From assembly GCA_963576475.1 (NCBI GenBank), contig OY754987.1:9260903-9324902 (forward strand): 64,000 nt of DNA, read 5' to 3'. Source of the DNA: Molanna angustata. Taxonomy: Eukaryota > Arthropoda > Insecta > Trichoptera > Molannidae. Below, piece by piece: positions 1-11,106 of this stretch (the stretch's first letter is position 1; each line of letters begins with the position of its first letter). The position numbers and the translations under genes are program-made. The notes under the pieces were generated by a model that did not search any database, was not told the DNA's origin, and worked only from the letters and a program-made list of their open reading frames with translations.

Positions 1-56
1 TTTCATTTCGTGAACCATATTATACATATATACATCATACAAAATTATATATAAAT

Positions 57-521
57 CTAAATCAACACTGCGGCGATATCTAAATCAACACTACCACTGC
101 GTGATTCCCCGCAAACTGACCTGTAGACCACATTATGCCTCTTTTTAAAACCATCTATCCACCCATTTGATGCAGTAAACCCTTCAATATTAAGACGATT
201 CGCGATGTGCAGCGCCTTTTCACGAATAATCGAACCGCCGACGGGAATATTGCTGGCTCGCGCACTGACAAACCATTCTTTCAAAATCTCCTCCATTTTT
301 TCGTATTTCGACGATCTTATATACATGCGTTTTTTCGCCTTGGGACCACATTGAATGGCGCTTTTCTCAATCGATTCTCGATTTTTAATGATTGACGCTA
401 AACTAGTAATAGGAATCCCTAAATCACGGGCCAGCGAAACGCGTGAACCCACATGTTTATCAACTTTTTCGAGAATATTCCTTTTCTCATGCACCGACAA
501 AGCTTTTCTTTGTTGAGACAT
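57..521 (-). pseudogene. pogo/Tigger-type transposase, N-terminal DNA-binding part only
   Basis: A 154-residue reading frame. Residues 1-60 look like a pipsqueak/CENP-B helix-turn-helix (start MSQQRKALSVHEKRNILEKV, then a block with LARDLGIP and SLASIIKN). Residues about 70-140 look like the second CENP-B/Tc5-type DNA-binding domain (KMEEILKEWF, IREKALHIANRLN, NGWIDGFKKRHNV, ending near VCGES). This pair of domains is typical of pogo/Tigger transposases of the Tc1/mariner superfamily, where it binds the element ends. The DDE catalytic domain that should follow is absent: the frame runs into degenerate sequence near position 100 and stops. The ATG at 521 lies just inside the element's noncoding leader and is the natural start. 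A domesticated CENP-B-like gene is the alternative, but the intact transposon end at 978 argues for a truncated transposon. Confidence 0.8.
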
Positions 522-978
522 TTTTTTTCACTTTATAACGATTATACTGTAAATAAGAAAAGAACAGACTGTTAACCACTGAAACGAATACGAATGACGA
601 ATATGCGAAAGCACTGAAAGCAAAATGACAGATGATTAAAGATGTCGCCTATACCCACCCCATATGTACTCCGACCAATCACAATTTCGGAAATTAACCA
701 ATCACCACGTTGCGTCTTGTACTTCGACCAATCACAATTTTGGAAATAAACCAATCACCGTACGCCATTCTAAAGTCACGTCGCTAGTGTTTGTACTGCA
801 CCGACTCATTGTCAAACGCGCGTAACTCACATATTTTGAATATTTCCGACGTAAATCGCGGGAAAAAAAAAACGTAAAAGCGGGTATTAAATGTATTAAA
901 ATATACCGGGACCTAAAACTTAACACGCAATTGGCGGGAAAACGTAAAATAAGGGGACGTAAAATCCGGGTTTCACTG
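522..978 (-). mobile_element. 5' noncoding region and terminal end of the pogo/Tigger element
   Basis: On the minus strand the region starts at 978 with CAGTGAAACCCGGATTTTAC, which has the CAGTG start common for pogo/Tigger ends. It is preceded by a TA dinucleotide (979-980), the expected target site. It then leads about 450 bp to the transposase start. The opposite end is not found on the left; the element is truncated around position 57-100 or continues off the window. Confidence 0.65.
672..760. promoter_or_regulatory. Two tandem CCAAT-rich 53-bp units upstream of the transposase
   Basis: The word CGACCAATCACAATTT occurs at 672 and again at 725. Each is followed about 20 bp later by AACCAATCACC (with one change). 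Four CCAAT boxes therefore sit in two repeated units between the terminal end and the start codon, as expected for an internal transposon promoter. Function is inferred only from the motif and its place. Confidence 0.35.
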
Positions 979-980
979 TA

Positions 981-2039
981 TCTAATATACAAAATAATAT
1001 AAGAGTATAATATCTATTAAAATCACTTACATAAGTCACTGGCATGATTTATTGATGCCCATCTTTTGTGAATTGGAGAGTCAGCCACATACCAGCTAAT
1101 TGAACAATGGAATTGCTACACCTCCACAACTTTATTCTTGCACTAGCTACCTTCTATCTTTGGAGAGCAATTACACTTTGCAACATGTGAAAAGAATTTC
1201 CATACACATTGGTACAAGTAGGTTAAAAAGCCAAAAATGAAATAATATTTCAAGCGCAGTTCAGGGGTGACTTGAGAACACCGTCACCTCATTTATAAGG
1301 ACTGTTGCTATCATTGTTTACAAATAAAGCAGTCTCTCGAAAAGGTTCCTTCGTTACTTCATAGATGGCAATAGTAATAATGTATTATTTTCAGGTGATT
1401 AGTTACTCATTATTCAATTATATAGAACTTTCAAAATTTGCATTGATATTGATAAAGGAACTCAATAAGAAGGCATAACTGGTGAACGTTGCGCAAGCGC
1501 ATAAAGTGATCGCATAAACCAGCCGATAACAGATCGTAGATGCCTTGAGTTCCTGTTTTTTTTTATAATATTCCAACTTCGTCTCTATTGAGATGTTGAA
1601 AAGTTTGTAAAAAAATGTGAATAAATTTTTTTTAACCCTTGATGATGTTTTTTTTTTGTCATAGATTTTTACCAATGACATTTCAAACTTTAAAATTGAA
1701 CGAAATACGGTTGAATTTTAACTTATGCGCGATCACTAGTCTATAACAGATATTTCTTGAAGACTTTAATAGACTTTTGGTATATTAGAATACACGAGGA
1801 GTGGCATAAATGAAATAATTTGAAGTAAATTGGGTTAATTATGCGACAAATTAACTAATTAAATTAGTTGTACTTTAATCAGTTACCGTTAGATGTCACT
1901 GTCAGTGGTAAGTGACAGAAATTTGCTGATGGATCGATGTCTGGTTTAGTTTTTGTTTAAATGTTCGTGATATCCGCTTACAGTTGTAGTTAAAGGTCCC
2001 TTTACATACAGATATTAATTATTATTTGTTTCATCTTTT
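981..2039. other. No gene seen; old repeat fragments
   Basis: AT-rich sequence without a recognisable coding region. It holds one fragment of a dispersed repeat at about 1495-1600 (listed separately). Short frames here have no family signature. Confidence 0.6.
1495..1600 (+). repeat. Dispersed repeat fragment (family containing TTCCAACTTCGTCTCTATTG)
   Basis: Shares a block ending in TTCCAACTTCGTCTCTATTG, and a preceding stretch with CCAGCCGAT and GTGCCTTG-like words, with 62690-62870 on the same strand and with 19690-19880 and its duplicate 33807-33997 in the opposite orientation. This copy is the most diverged. The family is not identified; it has no coding capacity here. Confidence 0.6.
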
Positions 2040-2500
2040 TCTTCCTCTATCTATCGTATATAAAATTATGTATCTAAATCTATCTATCGTATCTAAAACT
2101 ATGTATCTAAATCTATCTATCGTATCTAAAACTATGTATCTAAATCTATGTATGATATCGAAAATTATATATCTAAATCTATGTACCTACATACGAAATC
2201 ATAAATTATGTACATATCTAAATCTATCTACCGTATCTAAAATTATGTATCTAAATCTCTATGGTATCTAAAACTATGTATCTAAATCTTTCTATCGTAT
2301 CTAAATTATGTATCCAAATCTCTCTATCGTACCTAAAATTATGTATCTGAATCTCTATGGTATCTAAAACTATGTATCTACATCTTTCTATCGTATCTAA
2401 AATTATGTATCCAAATCTTTCTATCGTACCTAAAATTATGTATCAAAATCTCTCTATCGTGTCTAAAATAATGTATCTAAATCGAACTATCGAATCTAAA
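2040..2500. repeat. Minisatellite, about 33-bp unit
   Basis: Around a dozen diverged head-to-tail units built on TATCTAAATCTATCTATCGT plus TCTAAAACTATG. Early units (2047-2145) are nearly identical and later ones vary in length. Translation of any frame gives a meaningless periodic peptide. The first 60 bases of the window carry similar words, so the repeat may recur to the left. Confidence 0.85.
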
Positions 2501-2504
2501 ATAA

Positions 2505-3705
2505 TATGATATTTGCATAGTTTTTCTTAAATATCTGTATAGTTAAATATCTGTTTTTCTTAAATATCTGTTATATTGTGATGATAGTTCCTCAAATTAC
2601 TCATGTTTTTTTACAATAAACGACATCGTTATCCGAAAACATAGCGAATATTCAAAACGGTATAGCGAATAATATTCGCATCTGTCTGTCGGATTCTCAA
2701 GGCGGAAACTGTGCGTCAGATTAATAGATTGCGAGATGAAAAAAAATAAAATGTCGTCGCCCAGGGCGTTAAGTTAAAGATAAATAAAAGATTCAGCGGA
2801 GAAGTTAGTTGACAATGGAAGAGGAAGAGAAAGATGGAAGTGTAGGATGGGATGTGGGGAGAAGAAAAAGAAGAAGGGAAGGTAGCAGACGTTGGAAATA
2901 ATAATATAAAGACTGACAAGCCTTAAATCTACCAGAAAAGACGGAGAAATTAAAAAAGAGACATTTCGGAATTAGCACACGGCCTTTGGAGGTTAAACAC
3001 CACAGGGTGTTTCAAAATTCTAATTATTATTTAGAACACAAAAATCAATGCACAAGGTAATGCACAGAAGACCTAAAAGATACCCCACAAAACAAATAGG
3101 TATATATAGACAGTGGATTTTGGATGTTAGACAGCTCTATATGAGACTGATACTGTCTCATTTGCATAAAAACACTGCTGAGTTCCAACCGGACTAGGTA
3201 CATACCTACTAATACATGGCACTGGAAACAGACATCAGCTAAGACCGCCACAACCAAGAACGACACATGCACAGAGTCAATATAGTTTTTTGGCACCAAG
3301 ACTTTACAATAAAATAATGATGGATATTGAACAAAACATATCGCATGATGGGAAAAATTTCAAAGACCTCGTTACTCGTTGGCTGAAGCAGATTGGAAGA
3401 GAAGGATCTGCCTCGGTACTCTTAGATTTTTTGAGATAGAGGCTTTAGAGTTATTCATCCTGGTTGTCGATGTTCTAAGTGAATGGAGTATGTAAATAAA
3501 AAAGAAAACAAATCATAATACAATCATCGCAGAGTAGCCATAGCAATTCAAAACTAGTACTGCCTCAGAACAGACTATGTCTAGCAGGGCAGTAAAATTT
3601 CCAAATATGTGGAAAAAAAAATAATAATAATTGTAAAATTGTAATTAGGTATAAACTAAAAAAAATGTATTTTGTTCGTTTGTAATAATATTTATACTGT
3701 TGGAA
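2505..3705. other. No gene seen
   Basis: About 1.2 kb without a supported gene. A purine-rich tract lies at 2815-2895. The stretch 3045-3300 is relatively GC-balanced and might be a decayed gene or repeat, but no domain can be read from it. Confidence 0.5.
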
Positions 3706-3708
3706 ATA

Positions 3709-3995
3709 TACTCTTCATTCATTCAGTAATTCATTCATTCATTCATTAATTCATTCATTAATTAATTCATTCATTCATTCATTCATTCATTAATTCATTA
3801 ATTCATTCATTCATTCATTCATTCATTCATAAATTCATTCATTCATTCATTCATTCATTCATTCATTCACTCATTCATTCATTCATTCATTCATTCATTC
3901 ATTCATTCATTCATTCATTCATTCATTCATTCATTCATTCATTCATTCATTCATTCATTCATTCATTCATTCATTCATTCATTCATTCATTCATC
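3709..3995. repeat. (ATTC)n microsatellite
   Basis: Nearly 290 bp of ATTC units with a few TAATTC interruptions in the first third and a pure run after 3850. Confidence 0.97.
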
Positions 3996-4082
3996 AATTT
4001 ATTTTCTAACTTACCTACTGCATACATACATACATAGAGGCTGAGAAAACCGAACACCACGTATTTCTATCTTGACACCCAC

Positions 4083-4315
4083 ATGTCCCACATTCAATCA
4101 ATGTTCAATCGTTTTATACATGTTCGTCTGTTGTTTACTCTTCTAATACTTCCGTCTTTCAAAATACCGTTCACATGGACGTGCCTTCCCTTTCTTGGGC
4201 GCCCCCGACATCTCATTCCATTCCTGTCCGCAATGTATATTTTCTTCGTCAGGTGTTCCTCGTTCATTTTCCCCATGTGGCCAAACCATCTCAATGTGTT
4301 CACTTTCATTCTATT
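4083..4315 (-). pseudogene. LINE-A reverse-transcriptase C-terminal fragment
   Basis: On the minus strand 71 residues read MKVNTLRWFGHMGKMNEEHL, then TKKIY, CRGRPRKG, and NNRRTCIKRLN. These match the C-terminal tail of a non-LTR retrotransposon protein; the same block occurs at 58664-59053 (NALRWFGHVERMNNERLTKK). The fragment lacks all catalytic RT motifs. The downstream (TACA)n/(CATA)n tail at 4018-4036 fits the element's 3' end. Confidence 0.75.
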
Positions 4316-4324
4316 TATGAATTT

Positions 4325-4413
4325 TTAAGGATATTATAAAAAATACCCTTAAAAATTGCGAAATCATAACTCCCCTCTGTATCCCCTTGGGTTAGTGTGG
4401 AGTACTAAATGAT
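4325..4413 (-). repeat. Dispersed repeat, inverted partner of 39466-39545
   Basis: The words AAAAATTGCGAAATCATAAC and TCCCC...GTTAGTG occur here and, as reverse complement, at 39466-39545 (GTTATGATTTCGCAATTTTT). A weaker relative of the adjoining sequence appears near 45350-45480. The element type is unknown. Confidence 0.6.
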
Positions 4414-4555
4414 ATGTTTTTTTTATATCCTGTACCTACTTGAAACACTGACAAACTTATTGACATTTGTCATTTTTTTATATCAAGCAGATACAAAATG
4501 AGATCATGTGAATGTAAAATAGTAAAATAACGTAACAATATTAATTATAACGGTA

Positions 4556-4660
4556 ATGATCATGTTTCAAGATAGGAAAAATGTGGGCTTCGGTTCTCTC
4601 TGCCTACCCCGAGAGAATCGAAGATGGACATAACGTAATGGTATGTATGTATGTATATGA
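4556..4660 (+). repeat. LINE-A 3' end with (TATG)n tail
   Basis: Contains GGTTCTCTCTGCCTACCCCG followed by a short spacer and TATGTATGTATGTATA. The same order is found in inverse orientation at 58631-58710 and 61270-61340. This is the 3' terminus of the LINE-A family. Confidence 0.65.
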
Positions 4661-5116
4661 TCATTATTATAATTATTATAATGATGTGGCTGTTCTAAAT
4701 TATAGTATTATTATAAAATCATTCAATGAAAAAAAGATAGAAAATACACCGCTTTAGATAGCGTGATTAAAGATTTTGGCTTACTCGTAAAATAATAGTA
4801 TCAGCAACTGACATTATTCTAAAATTGTTTAGCCTTAATTTAGATATTTTAGATTAATCGTGAAAATTGGTAATAAAAATCGGTAAAAATGACAGGTACA
4901 TGTAGAATCGTAAAAACATTTTAGGCATGCGCAATGGTAATACCTTATTAGAAAGTGCGTATTGGTAATAATGATAATTAAGATCTATTATTTGTAGTAC
5001 CTACCTAATTGAAATAACTTGATTTTCAAAGTGTAAGTGCTTCATTGCATTCCCGGTTGGAGAGCGATTTAGTAAGAAGATCTTTCCAATTATTTTTGCC
5101 ATGAATATGTATATAT
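4661..5116. other. No gene seen
   Basis: AT-rich intergenic sequence; no repeat partner noticed in the window. Confidence 0.5.
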
Positions 5117-5325
5117 TGCCGGCCTTCATGGCTCAGTTGGTTAAATGTCTGACTGCTGAGCCAAAGGTCCCGGGTTTCATTCCCGTAGGATACACAGTTT
5201 TTAATTGTTCTTTGTCTGTGAGACGATTAATATCGTAAGTCTCCAGAATGTGGCAACTTGTTATTGGGTGCGTGTTAAATTAATATTTGTCATAGTATCT
5301 GTAAGTTGCCCGAAAAGTAATATTA
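5117..5325 (+). repeat. SINE-2, full-length tRNA-derived copy
   Basis: The head carries an A-box-like TGGCTCAGTTGG and a B-box-like GGGTTTCATTCCC about 40 bp apart, as in a tRNA promoter. The body has GTGGCAACTTGTTATTGGGT and ends in a microsatellite of AAAT/AATGA units. Other copies or parts lie at 45787, 51490, 52690 (minus) and 60783. The head is tRNA-like in layout but does not need to be a functional tRNA; the fixed body shared between copies identifies it as a SINE. Confidence 0.8.
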
Positions 5326-5636
5326 AATAAATAAATGAATAAATAAATAAATAAATGAATAAATGAATAAATAAATAAATAAAGAAAATTAATAAATAAA
5401 TGAAGAAAACAAATAAATAAATAAATGAATGAATGAATGAATGAACGAACGAACGAACGAATGAATGAATGAATGAATGAATGAATGAATGAATGAATGA
5501 ATGAATGAATGAATGAATGAATGGATGAATGAATGAATGAATGAATGAATGAATGAATGAATGAATGAATGAATGAATGAATGAATGAATGAATGAATGA
5601 ATGAATAAATAAATAAACAAATAAACAAATGAATGT
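5326..5636. repeat. (AAATGAATGA)n-type microsatellite, SINE-2 tail expansion
   Basis: AAAT units pass into a 180-bp run of ATGA units and back to AAAT/AACA. It starts exactly where the SINE-2 body ends, so it most likely grew from the SINE tail. The open frames across it are repeat artefacts. Confidence 0.95.
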
Positions 5637-6103
5637 GTTTTCCCTTTCAGAGACACGACATCCAATTTTTTTTCATGATAACAGTATTCTCATCATTAGC
5701 ATTTAATGTTTATTTCGTACTACAATTTTCAGCAGGTGAATGTTTGAGTTGTCCATTTCAGCAATTATTTATTATTCGGTAAGTCTATACATATACAATT
5801 TTAACAATGTTCTATTTCTTCCTCTTGGCACATATCTTTCTTTATCATTGAAAATCTACCTTCACCGTTTTTAAAAAAAAATAATGTTTCGTGAAAATAT
5901 TCAAAACATCCTGTATGTGCATAAAATCCATTATTCATTATTTCGTGAAATGTAATATGTGTTTTATGTGAATTCATGATGACAAGTGATACAATAAAAT
6001 AACTTCACTATTGTTTGTCGTTGGGGTTAACAGTAAACAAAAAAATAAATTTTACTCCTGAGTGGTAATAAACAAATTCATAATACTAGGTTCAATATAC
6101 AAT
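5637..6103. other. No gene seen
   Basis: AT-rich; no coding or repeat signature recognised. Confidence 0.5.
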
Positions 6104-6285
6104 GTTAGATGGGTCGGTGGCAGAGCGGTTAGCGCGCTGGGCTAGTTATCCAGTGGTCGCGAGATCGAATCCTGCCTCGACCGATTTCGTTCACCTAAGC
6201 ACAAGCATTTATTTGCTTATTTTAGGGAACGTAGGAAGATGTATATGTACTTGTTCAACAAGGACATATTCATTTTTATTTAAAA
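6104..6285 (+). repeat. SINE-1 copy
   Basis: tRNA-like head with A-box TGGCAGAGCGG and B-box-like GAGATCGAATCC, then CGACCGATTTCGTTCACC, a body with GGGAACGTAGGAAGATGTAT and AACAAGGACATATTCATT, and an A-rich end. The same unit occurs at 20270, 34380 and 58233 (plus) and 46155 and 47208 (minus). One base of the B box (ATCGA for TTCGA) differs from the other copies. Confidence 0.85.
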
Positions 6286-6660
6286 AAAAATGTCTTCAAA
6301 TCGCATTAAATAGATTAGCGATGTTTGTAGGGAGTGGATGACATATTAATTTCTTCTGTTCTTTTTTATCTTTGAATAAAGTTGTCTTACGATGAATGTT
6401 GGTTTGCATAATTTTATAGTTGTAGTTACATTTATTTAGATGAAAAAAAAACATAATATATATAAAAATGAATACATCTAGTTTAAACAAAAAATATAAA
6501 AATAAAAATATGTATCTGTAACAAATAAAAATGAAATTAAATATTTAGGAATAATAACTGACAGTAACCTTTATTTATTTATTTATTTTATTAACGGCGT
6601 TTGCCATTTACAAGAATAATTCAAAAGATACAAAATATAGTACATAATGTGTGATAATGT
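6286..6660. other. No gene; LINE 3'-end-like tail at 6568-6640
   Basis: TTTATTTATTTATTTTATTA followed by a short unique stretch resembles the 3' end of a minus-strand LINE insertion. The rest is AT-rich and unassigned. Confidence 0.4.
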
Positions 6661-6921
<261 letters not shown>

Positions 6922-7027
6922 TTTCTAAAGGCGCCTTGTTAATAAATTTTCGTCTCGAGGGATAGTGCACGCACGTCCGTTCGAGTCGAAAGCTTACTAC
7001 CAAGTGAAAGTTTGAAAGGAAGCCGCG

Positions 7028-9688
7028 TCAAGTGTTAGTGGAGGGGTGGGTTTCCCCAATGACGTCATTATTGCGTTTTGTTTGGCTTCTAGTGACTCTA
7101 GTACTTAACGGTATATTGTTTACAGGTGGATTATCAGTTTTCGGCTTACTAAGAATTTTACTAATGTTTTTAATGTGACTATTGTTTGAAATATCGGTAG
7201 TTTGATTACTATGGTTTTTAAAAATGTTGTTTTCAAGTACACTTGTCCATGCGGTCGGGATTCGAATGCTATCGTCCCTGTTATTCATTATACTGTTGCT
7301 TCTTTTATATATTTCAATTGCTTCCCTGTAAATTCTAAATGTTTCATTATTAATATTCGCGACTACTTTTGAATTTTCAAAGTCTATGGAGTGATTTTCG
7401 GTCAATGAGTGATTTACAAGAGATGAAGTTAGTTTCCGGTTTTTAACATCTACGCGATGTTCAGAGACGCGCGCCGAGATTCTGCGATTTGTCCTGCCTA
7501 TGTAAGTTTTTGAGCAATCACCGCATGGGATTTCGTAAATACCGTGTGACTCTAATGGTATTTTATCTTTCGGACTTTTTAAAAAGGATGAAATTTTGTT
7601 GTCTGTTCTAAAAATGGTGCGAATATTATGTTTATAAAGTAGGTGACTGATTTTGTCTGTAGTGCCTTTTATGTAAGGCAAAAACGCAATGGAGAGTGGC
7701 TTTACTTTAGTTGACGTATCTTTTTTATTATAATTTTTATTAGTTTGATTTTTTACTGCATTATTTATCGTAAAATTAGAAAAACCGTTATTTCGTAGCG
7801 CGTTTTTAAGATACTCTAATTCGTTTTGAATGTTTTCGGAGTCGGCTATCCTTAATGATCGTGTTACCAAGGTGTTTGCTACAGAGGCGATTTGTGCTGG
7901 ATGATGGTTCGACGATGCGTGGAGATATCTGTTGGTATGTGTTGATTTTCTGTACACAGTGTGGCCGAGAGTGCCATCGTCTTTTTTGATTACGAGAACA
8001 TCAAGAAAAGGTATTTCACCGTTGTTTTCTATCTCCATTGTGAATTTGATGTTATTGTGGAGATCGTTCAGAAAATCAAGAAATTTGTTAAGTTCCTCCA
8101 AACCGTGAGGCCATATAACGAAGGTATCGTCCACGTATCTAATCCATAGCTTTGGTTTTAAGCGCGCTCTATCTATAGCTTCCTTTTCTAACTTGGTCAT
8201 GAATATGTTAGCGACTGGCGGTGAAAGAGATAGACCCATTGGTGCTCCTTTTACTTGTTTGTACATGTCGTTATTATAAGTGAAAAATGTGTTATTGAGG
8301 CAATGTTCTATTAAAGTTATTATGTCATTCGGTGGGTCACTCATTTCTTTTATTGCTTGAAGAGCTTCGTCTGTGGGTATATTGGTAAACAAGGATACGA
8401 CGTCAAAACTGACAAGGATGTCGCCCTTGTTTAATTTTTGATTTTTAATGATTTGTATAAAATGTTCCGAATTTTTGACAAAAGATTCCGCTGATTCTAC
8501 ATCTGGTTGTAAGTAGTTGGCAAGATACTTTGATAACATTTGAAGTGGAGAACCGACAGAACTGACTATGGGTCTAAGAGGAACATCCGTCTTATGAATT
8601 TTTGGCAAACCGTATAATTTCGGAAAACGTGACGATTTTTCTCTAGGTATTAACGACTTTTTTAATTCGGGACTTAATTTGGATGACATAATTTTAGTTT
8701 TAGTCGTTTTTTCTAAGTATGTTATAGGATTATTAGGATGCAGTTTATAAGCCGGATCGTTAAGCAAATTAGTAATTTTAATGTGATAATCTTCGCTTTT
8801 CATGATTACTGTTGCGTTTCCCTTATCTGCCGGAAGAATAATTATATCTTTATTTGCGCGTAATTCTTTAAGAGCTCGTATTTCATCGAGAGATATATTT
8901 CTTTTCGGCGGAAGCGATTTTCTAAGTATATGGCAAGTTTCTTGTCGTATAGTTTCGGCTATATTATTTGGTAGTTTACATACGGCTGATTCGATTCCCG
9001 TAACAATGTCTTCTTTTGGAATTTTCGGAGGAACAACACCAAAATTAAAACCTTTACTTAGAACCGATATTGTATCGTTATTTAATTTAAGATCGGTGAG
9101 ATTGTGAATGATTTTATCGGTATTTAAAGACTGTTGGTATTCTACTTTTTTGATATTATTTTCGATACGCGTGAATTTACTTATTTGGCGGTCGGAGTTT
9201 ATTTTATTATTCGTTTCAATTCTATTATGAATGAGATTATCTAATTCGGACCATATTAATGGGTGTAATATATTAGAAAGTTTTAAATGAAGATTTTTAA
9301 TATCAGTACCAAGTGTATGTAATTGTAAATGAATGTAACCGATTTCGTCGCGTATGAGGGAAAAACTAGTATTATAAAGAATTTTTCTCACCGATTTTCT
9401 GCTACCGCGTTGTCTCAGTTGAAAACACTTTGGCACTACTTTTTTATCACGACATCGACACAAAAAGGTTAGGTCACATAGAAGCTTCGCGTGTTTTGAC
9501 TTTAATTTTTCAAACTTTTTCGTTTCACTGTATATTTCCTCCCCGTAGAGGTTATTTATGTTAAATCTAAGGTTTTCGCGAGTACAAAATATGTTATTAT
9601 TAAGTATTTTGGGGATAACCCGCGTCAAATTATGATTCCCGAGAGAATCAGTCGTCTGCCGACGTTTCGTCTGAATCTCATCAGACAT
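7028..9688 (-). CDS. Penelope-like reverse transcriptase / GIY-YIG endonuclease, left-arm copy
   Basis: An intact 886-residue protein that should copy its own RNA at a nicked target site. The N-terminal 270 residues are a basic region without clear motifs. The RT domain follows: LPADKGNATV (285-294), FPKLYGLPKIHK (355-366), SFDVVSLFTNIPTD (427-440) with the first catalytic Asp, KGAPMGLSLSPPVANIF (480-496), and YVDD (518-521) with the other two. The C-terminal endonuclease has GIYEIPCGDC (716-725) and TYIGRT (728-733), with SEHR (742-745) and a late REAIE (788-792); these are the GIY, YIG and following basic and acidic positions of that nuclease. The ATG is chosen because the tandem copies all share it. 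The protein is identical to the one at 11107-13767. No stop or frameshift is seen, so the element may still be competent. Confidence 0.93.
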   Translation of the reverse strand: MSDEIQTKRRQTTDSLGNHNLTRVIPKILNNNIFCTRENLRFNINNLYGEEIYSETKKFEKLKSKHAKLLCDLTFLCRCRDKKVVPKCFQLRQRGSRKSVRKILYNTSFSLIRDEIGYIHLQLHTLGTDIKNLHLKLSNILHPLIWSELDNLIHNRIETNNKINSDRQISKFTRIENNIKKVEYQQSLNTDKIIHNLTDLKLNNDTISVLSKGFNFGVVPPKIPKEDIVTGIESAVCKLPNNIAETIRQETCHILRKSLPPKRNISLDEIRALKELRANKDIIILPADKGNATVIMKSEDYHIKITNLLNDPAYKLHPNNPITYLEKTTKTKIMSSKLSPELKKSLIPREKSSRFPKLYGLPKIHKTDVPLRPIVSSVGSPLQMLSKYLANYLQPDVESAESFVKNSEHFIQIIKNQKLNKGDILVSFDVVSLFTNIPTDEALQAIKEMSDPPNDIITLIEHCLNNTFFTYNNDMYKQVKGAPMGLSLSPPVANIFMTKLEKEAIDRARLKPKLWIRYVDDTFVIWPHGLEELNKFLDFLNDLHNNIKFTMEIENNGEIPFLDVLVIKKDDGTLGHTVYRKSTHTNRYLHASSNHHPAQIASVANTLVTRSLRIADSENIQNELEYLKNALRNNGFSNFTINNAVKNQTNKNYNKKDTSTKVKPLSIAFLPYIKGTTDKISHLLYKHNIRTIFRTDNKISSFLKSPKDKIPLESHGIYEIPCGDCSKTYIGRTNRRISARVSEHRVDVKNRKLTSSLVNHSLTENHSIDFENSKVVANINNETFRIYREAIEIYKRSNSIMNNRDDSIRIPTAWTSVLENNIFKNHSNQTTDISNNSHIKNISKILSKPKTDNPPVNNIPLSTRVTRSQTKRNNDVIGETHPSTNT

Positions 9689-9796
9689 TTTCTAAAGGCG
9701 CCTTGTTAATAAATTTTTTCGTCTCGAGGGATAGTGCACGCACGTCCGTTCGAGTCGAAAGCTTACTACCAAGTGAAAGTTTGAAAGGAAGCCGCG
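9689..9796 (-). other. PLE-1 spacer between tandem copies, left arm
   Basis: About 107 bp from the stop of the partial copy to the start of the full ORF. Contains the 3' untranslated part and the leader of the next unit, with a 6-base A-run (minus strand) before TTTATTAAC, the longest of the four. A promoter is expected in the pseudo-LTR of such elements, but I see no TATA box I would defend. Confidence 0.6.
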
Positions 9797-10399
9797 TCAA
9801 GTGTTAGTGGAGGGGTGGGTTTCCCCAATGACGTCATTATTGCGTTTTGTTTGGCTTCTAGTGACTCTAGTACTTAACGGTATATTGTTTACAGGTGGAT
9901 TATCAGTTTTCGGCTTACTAAGAATTTTACTAATGTTTTTAATGTGACTATTGTTTGAAATATCGGTAGTTTGATTACTATGGTTTTTAAAAATGTTGTT
10001 TTCAAGTACACTTGTCCATGCGGTCGGGATTCGAATGCTATCGTCCCTGTTATTCATTATACTGTTGCTTCTTTTATATATTTCAATTGCTTCCCTGTAA
10101 ATTCTAAATGTTTCATTATTAATATTCGCGACTACTTTTGAATTTTCAAAGTCTATGGAGTGATTTTCGGTCAATGAGTGATTTACAAGAGATGAAGTTA
10201 GTTTCCGGTTTTTAACATCTACGCGATGTTCAGAGACGCGCGCCGAGATTCTGCGATTTGTCCTGCCTATGTAAGTTTTTGAGCAATCACCGCATGGGAT
10301 TTCGTAAATACCGTGTGACTCTAATGGTATTTTATCTTTCGGACTTTTTAAAAAGGATGAAATTTTGTTGTCTGTTCTAAAAATGGTGCGAATATTATG
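9797..10399 (-). pseudogene. 5'-truncated PLE-1 copy (endonuclease part), left arm
   Basis: Encodes PLE-1 residues from about 688 (NIRTIFRTDNKISSF) to the end, so it includes the whole GIY-YIG domain but no RT. Homology begins at the palindrome centre. The apparent upstream codons (MLSVLKMVRI) are the antisense of the other arm and do not belong to the protein. Confidence 0.88.
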
Positions 10400-11000
10400 T
10401 AATATTCGCACCATTTTTAGAACAGACAACAAAATTTCATCCTTTTTAAAAAGTCCGAAAGATAAAATACCATTAGAGTCACACGGTATTTACGAAATCC
10501 CATGCGGTGATTGCTCAAAAACTTACATAGGCAGGACAAATCGCAGAATCTCGGCGCGCGTCTCTGAACATCGCGTAGATGTTAAAAACCGGAAACTAAC
10601 TTCATCTCTTGTAAATCACTCATTGACCGAAAATCACTCCATAGACTTTGAAAATTCAAAAGTAGTCGCGAATATTAATAATGAAACATTTAGAATTTAC
10701 AGGGAAGCAATTGAAATATATAAAAGAAGCAACAGTATAATGAATAACAGGGACGATAGCATTCGAATCCCGACCGCATGGACAAGTGTACTTGAAAACA
10801 ACATTTTTAAAAACCATAGTAATCAAACTACCGATATTTCAAACAATAGTCACATTAAAAACATTAGTAAAATTCTTAGTAAGCCGAAAACTGATAATCC
10901 ACCTGTAAACAATATACCGTTAAGTACTAGAGTCACTAGAAGCCAAACAAAACGCAATAATGACGTCATTGGGGAAACCCACCCCTCCACTAACACTTGA
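10400..11000 (+). pseudogene. 5'-truncated PLE-1 copy (endonuclease part), right arm
   Basis: Mirror image of the left-arm partial copy, starting at the same PLE residue at the palindrome centre and ending in the same stop. It contains GIYEIPCGDC and TYIGRT. Whether a translated endonuclease-only protein is made is unknown; no promoter precedes it except the opposite arm. Confidence 0.88.
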
Positions 11001-11106
11001 CGCGGCTTCCTTTCAAACTTTCACTTGGTAGTAAGCTTTCGACTCGAACGGACGTGCGTGCACTATCCCTCGAGACGAAAATTTATTAACAAGGCGCCTT
11101 TAGAAA
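11001..11106 (+). other. PLE-1 spacer between tandem copies, right arm
   Basis: Same spacer as at 9689-9796, with a 4-base A-run before TTTATTAAC instead of 6. Ends in CAAGGCGCCTTTAGAAA directly before the ATG. The GGCGCC block is palindromic. Confidence 0.6.

Noticed and set aside
3045..3299. Possible host exon
   Set aside because: No splice context, domain or codon signal strong enough to support it.
5261..5665. FIHSFIHS and FIYLFIYL repeat proteins (also 45914-46174)
   Set aside because: TTCA and TTTA microsatellite translation in SINE tails.
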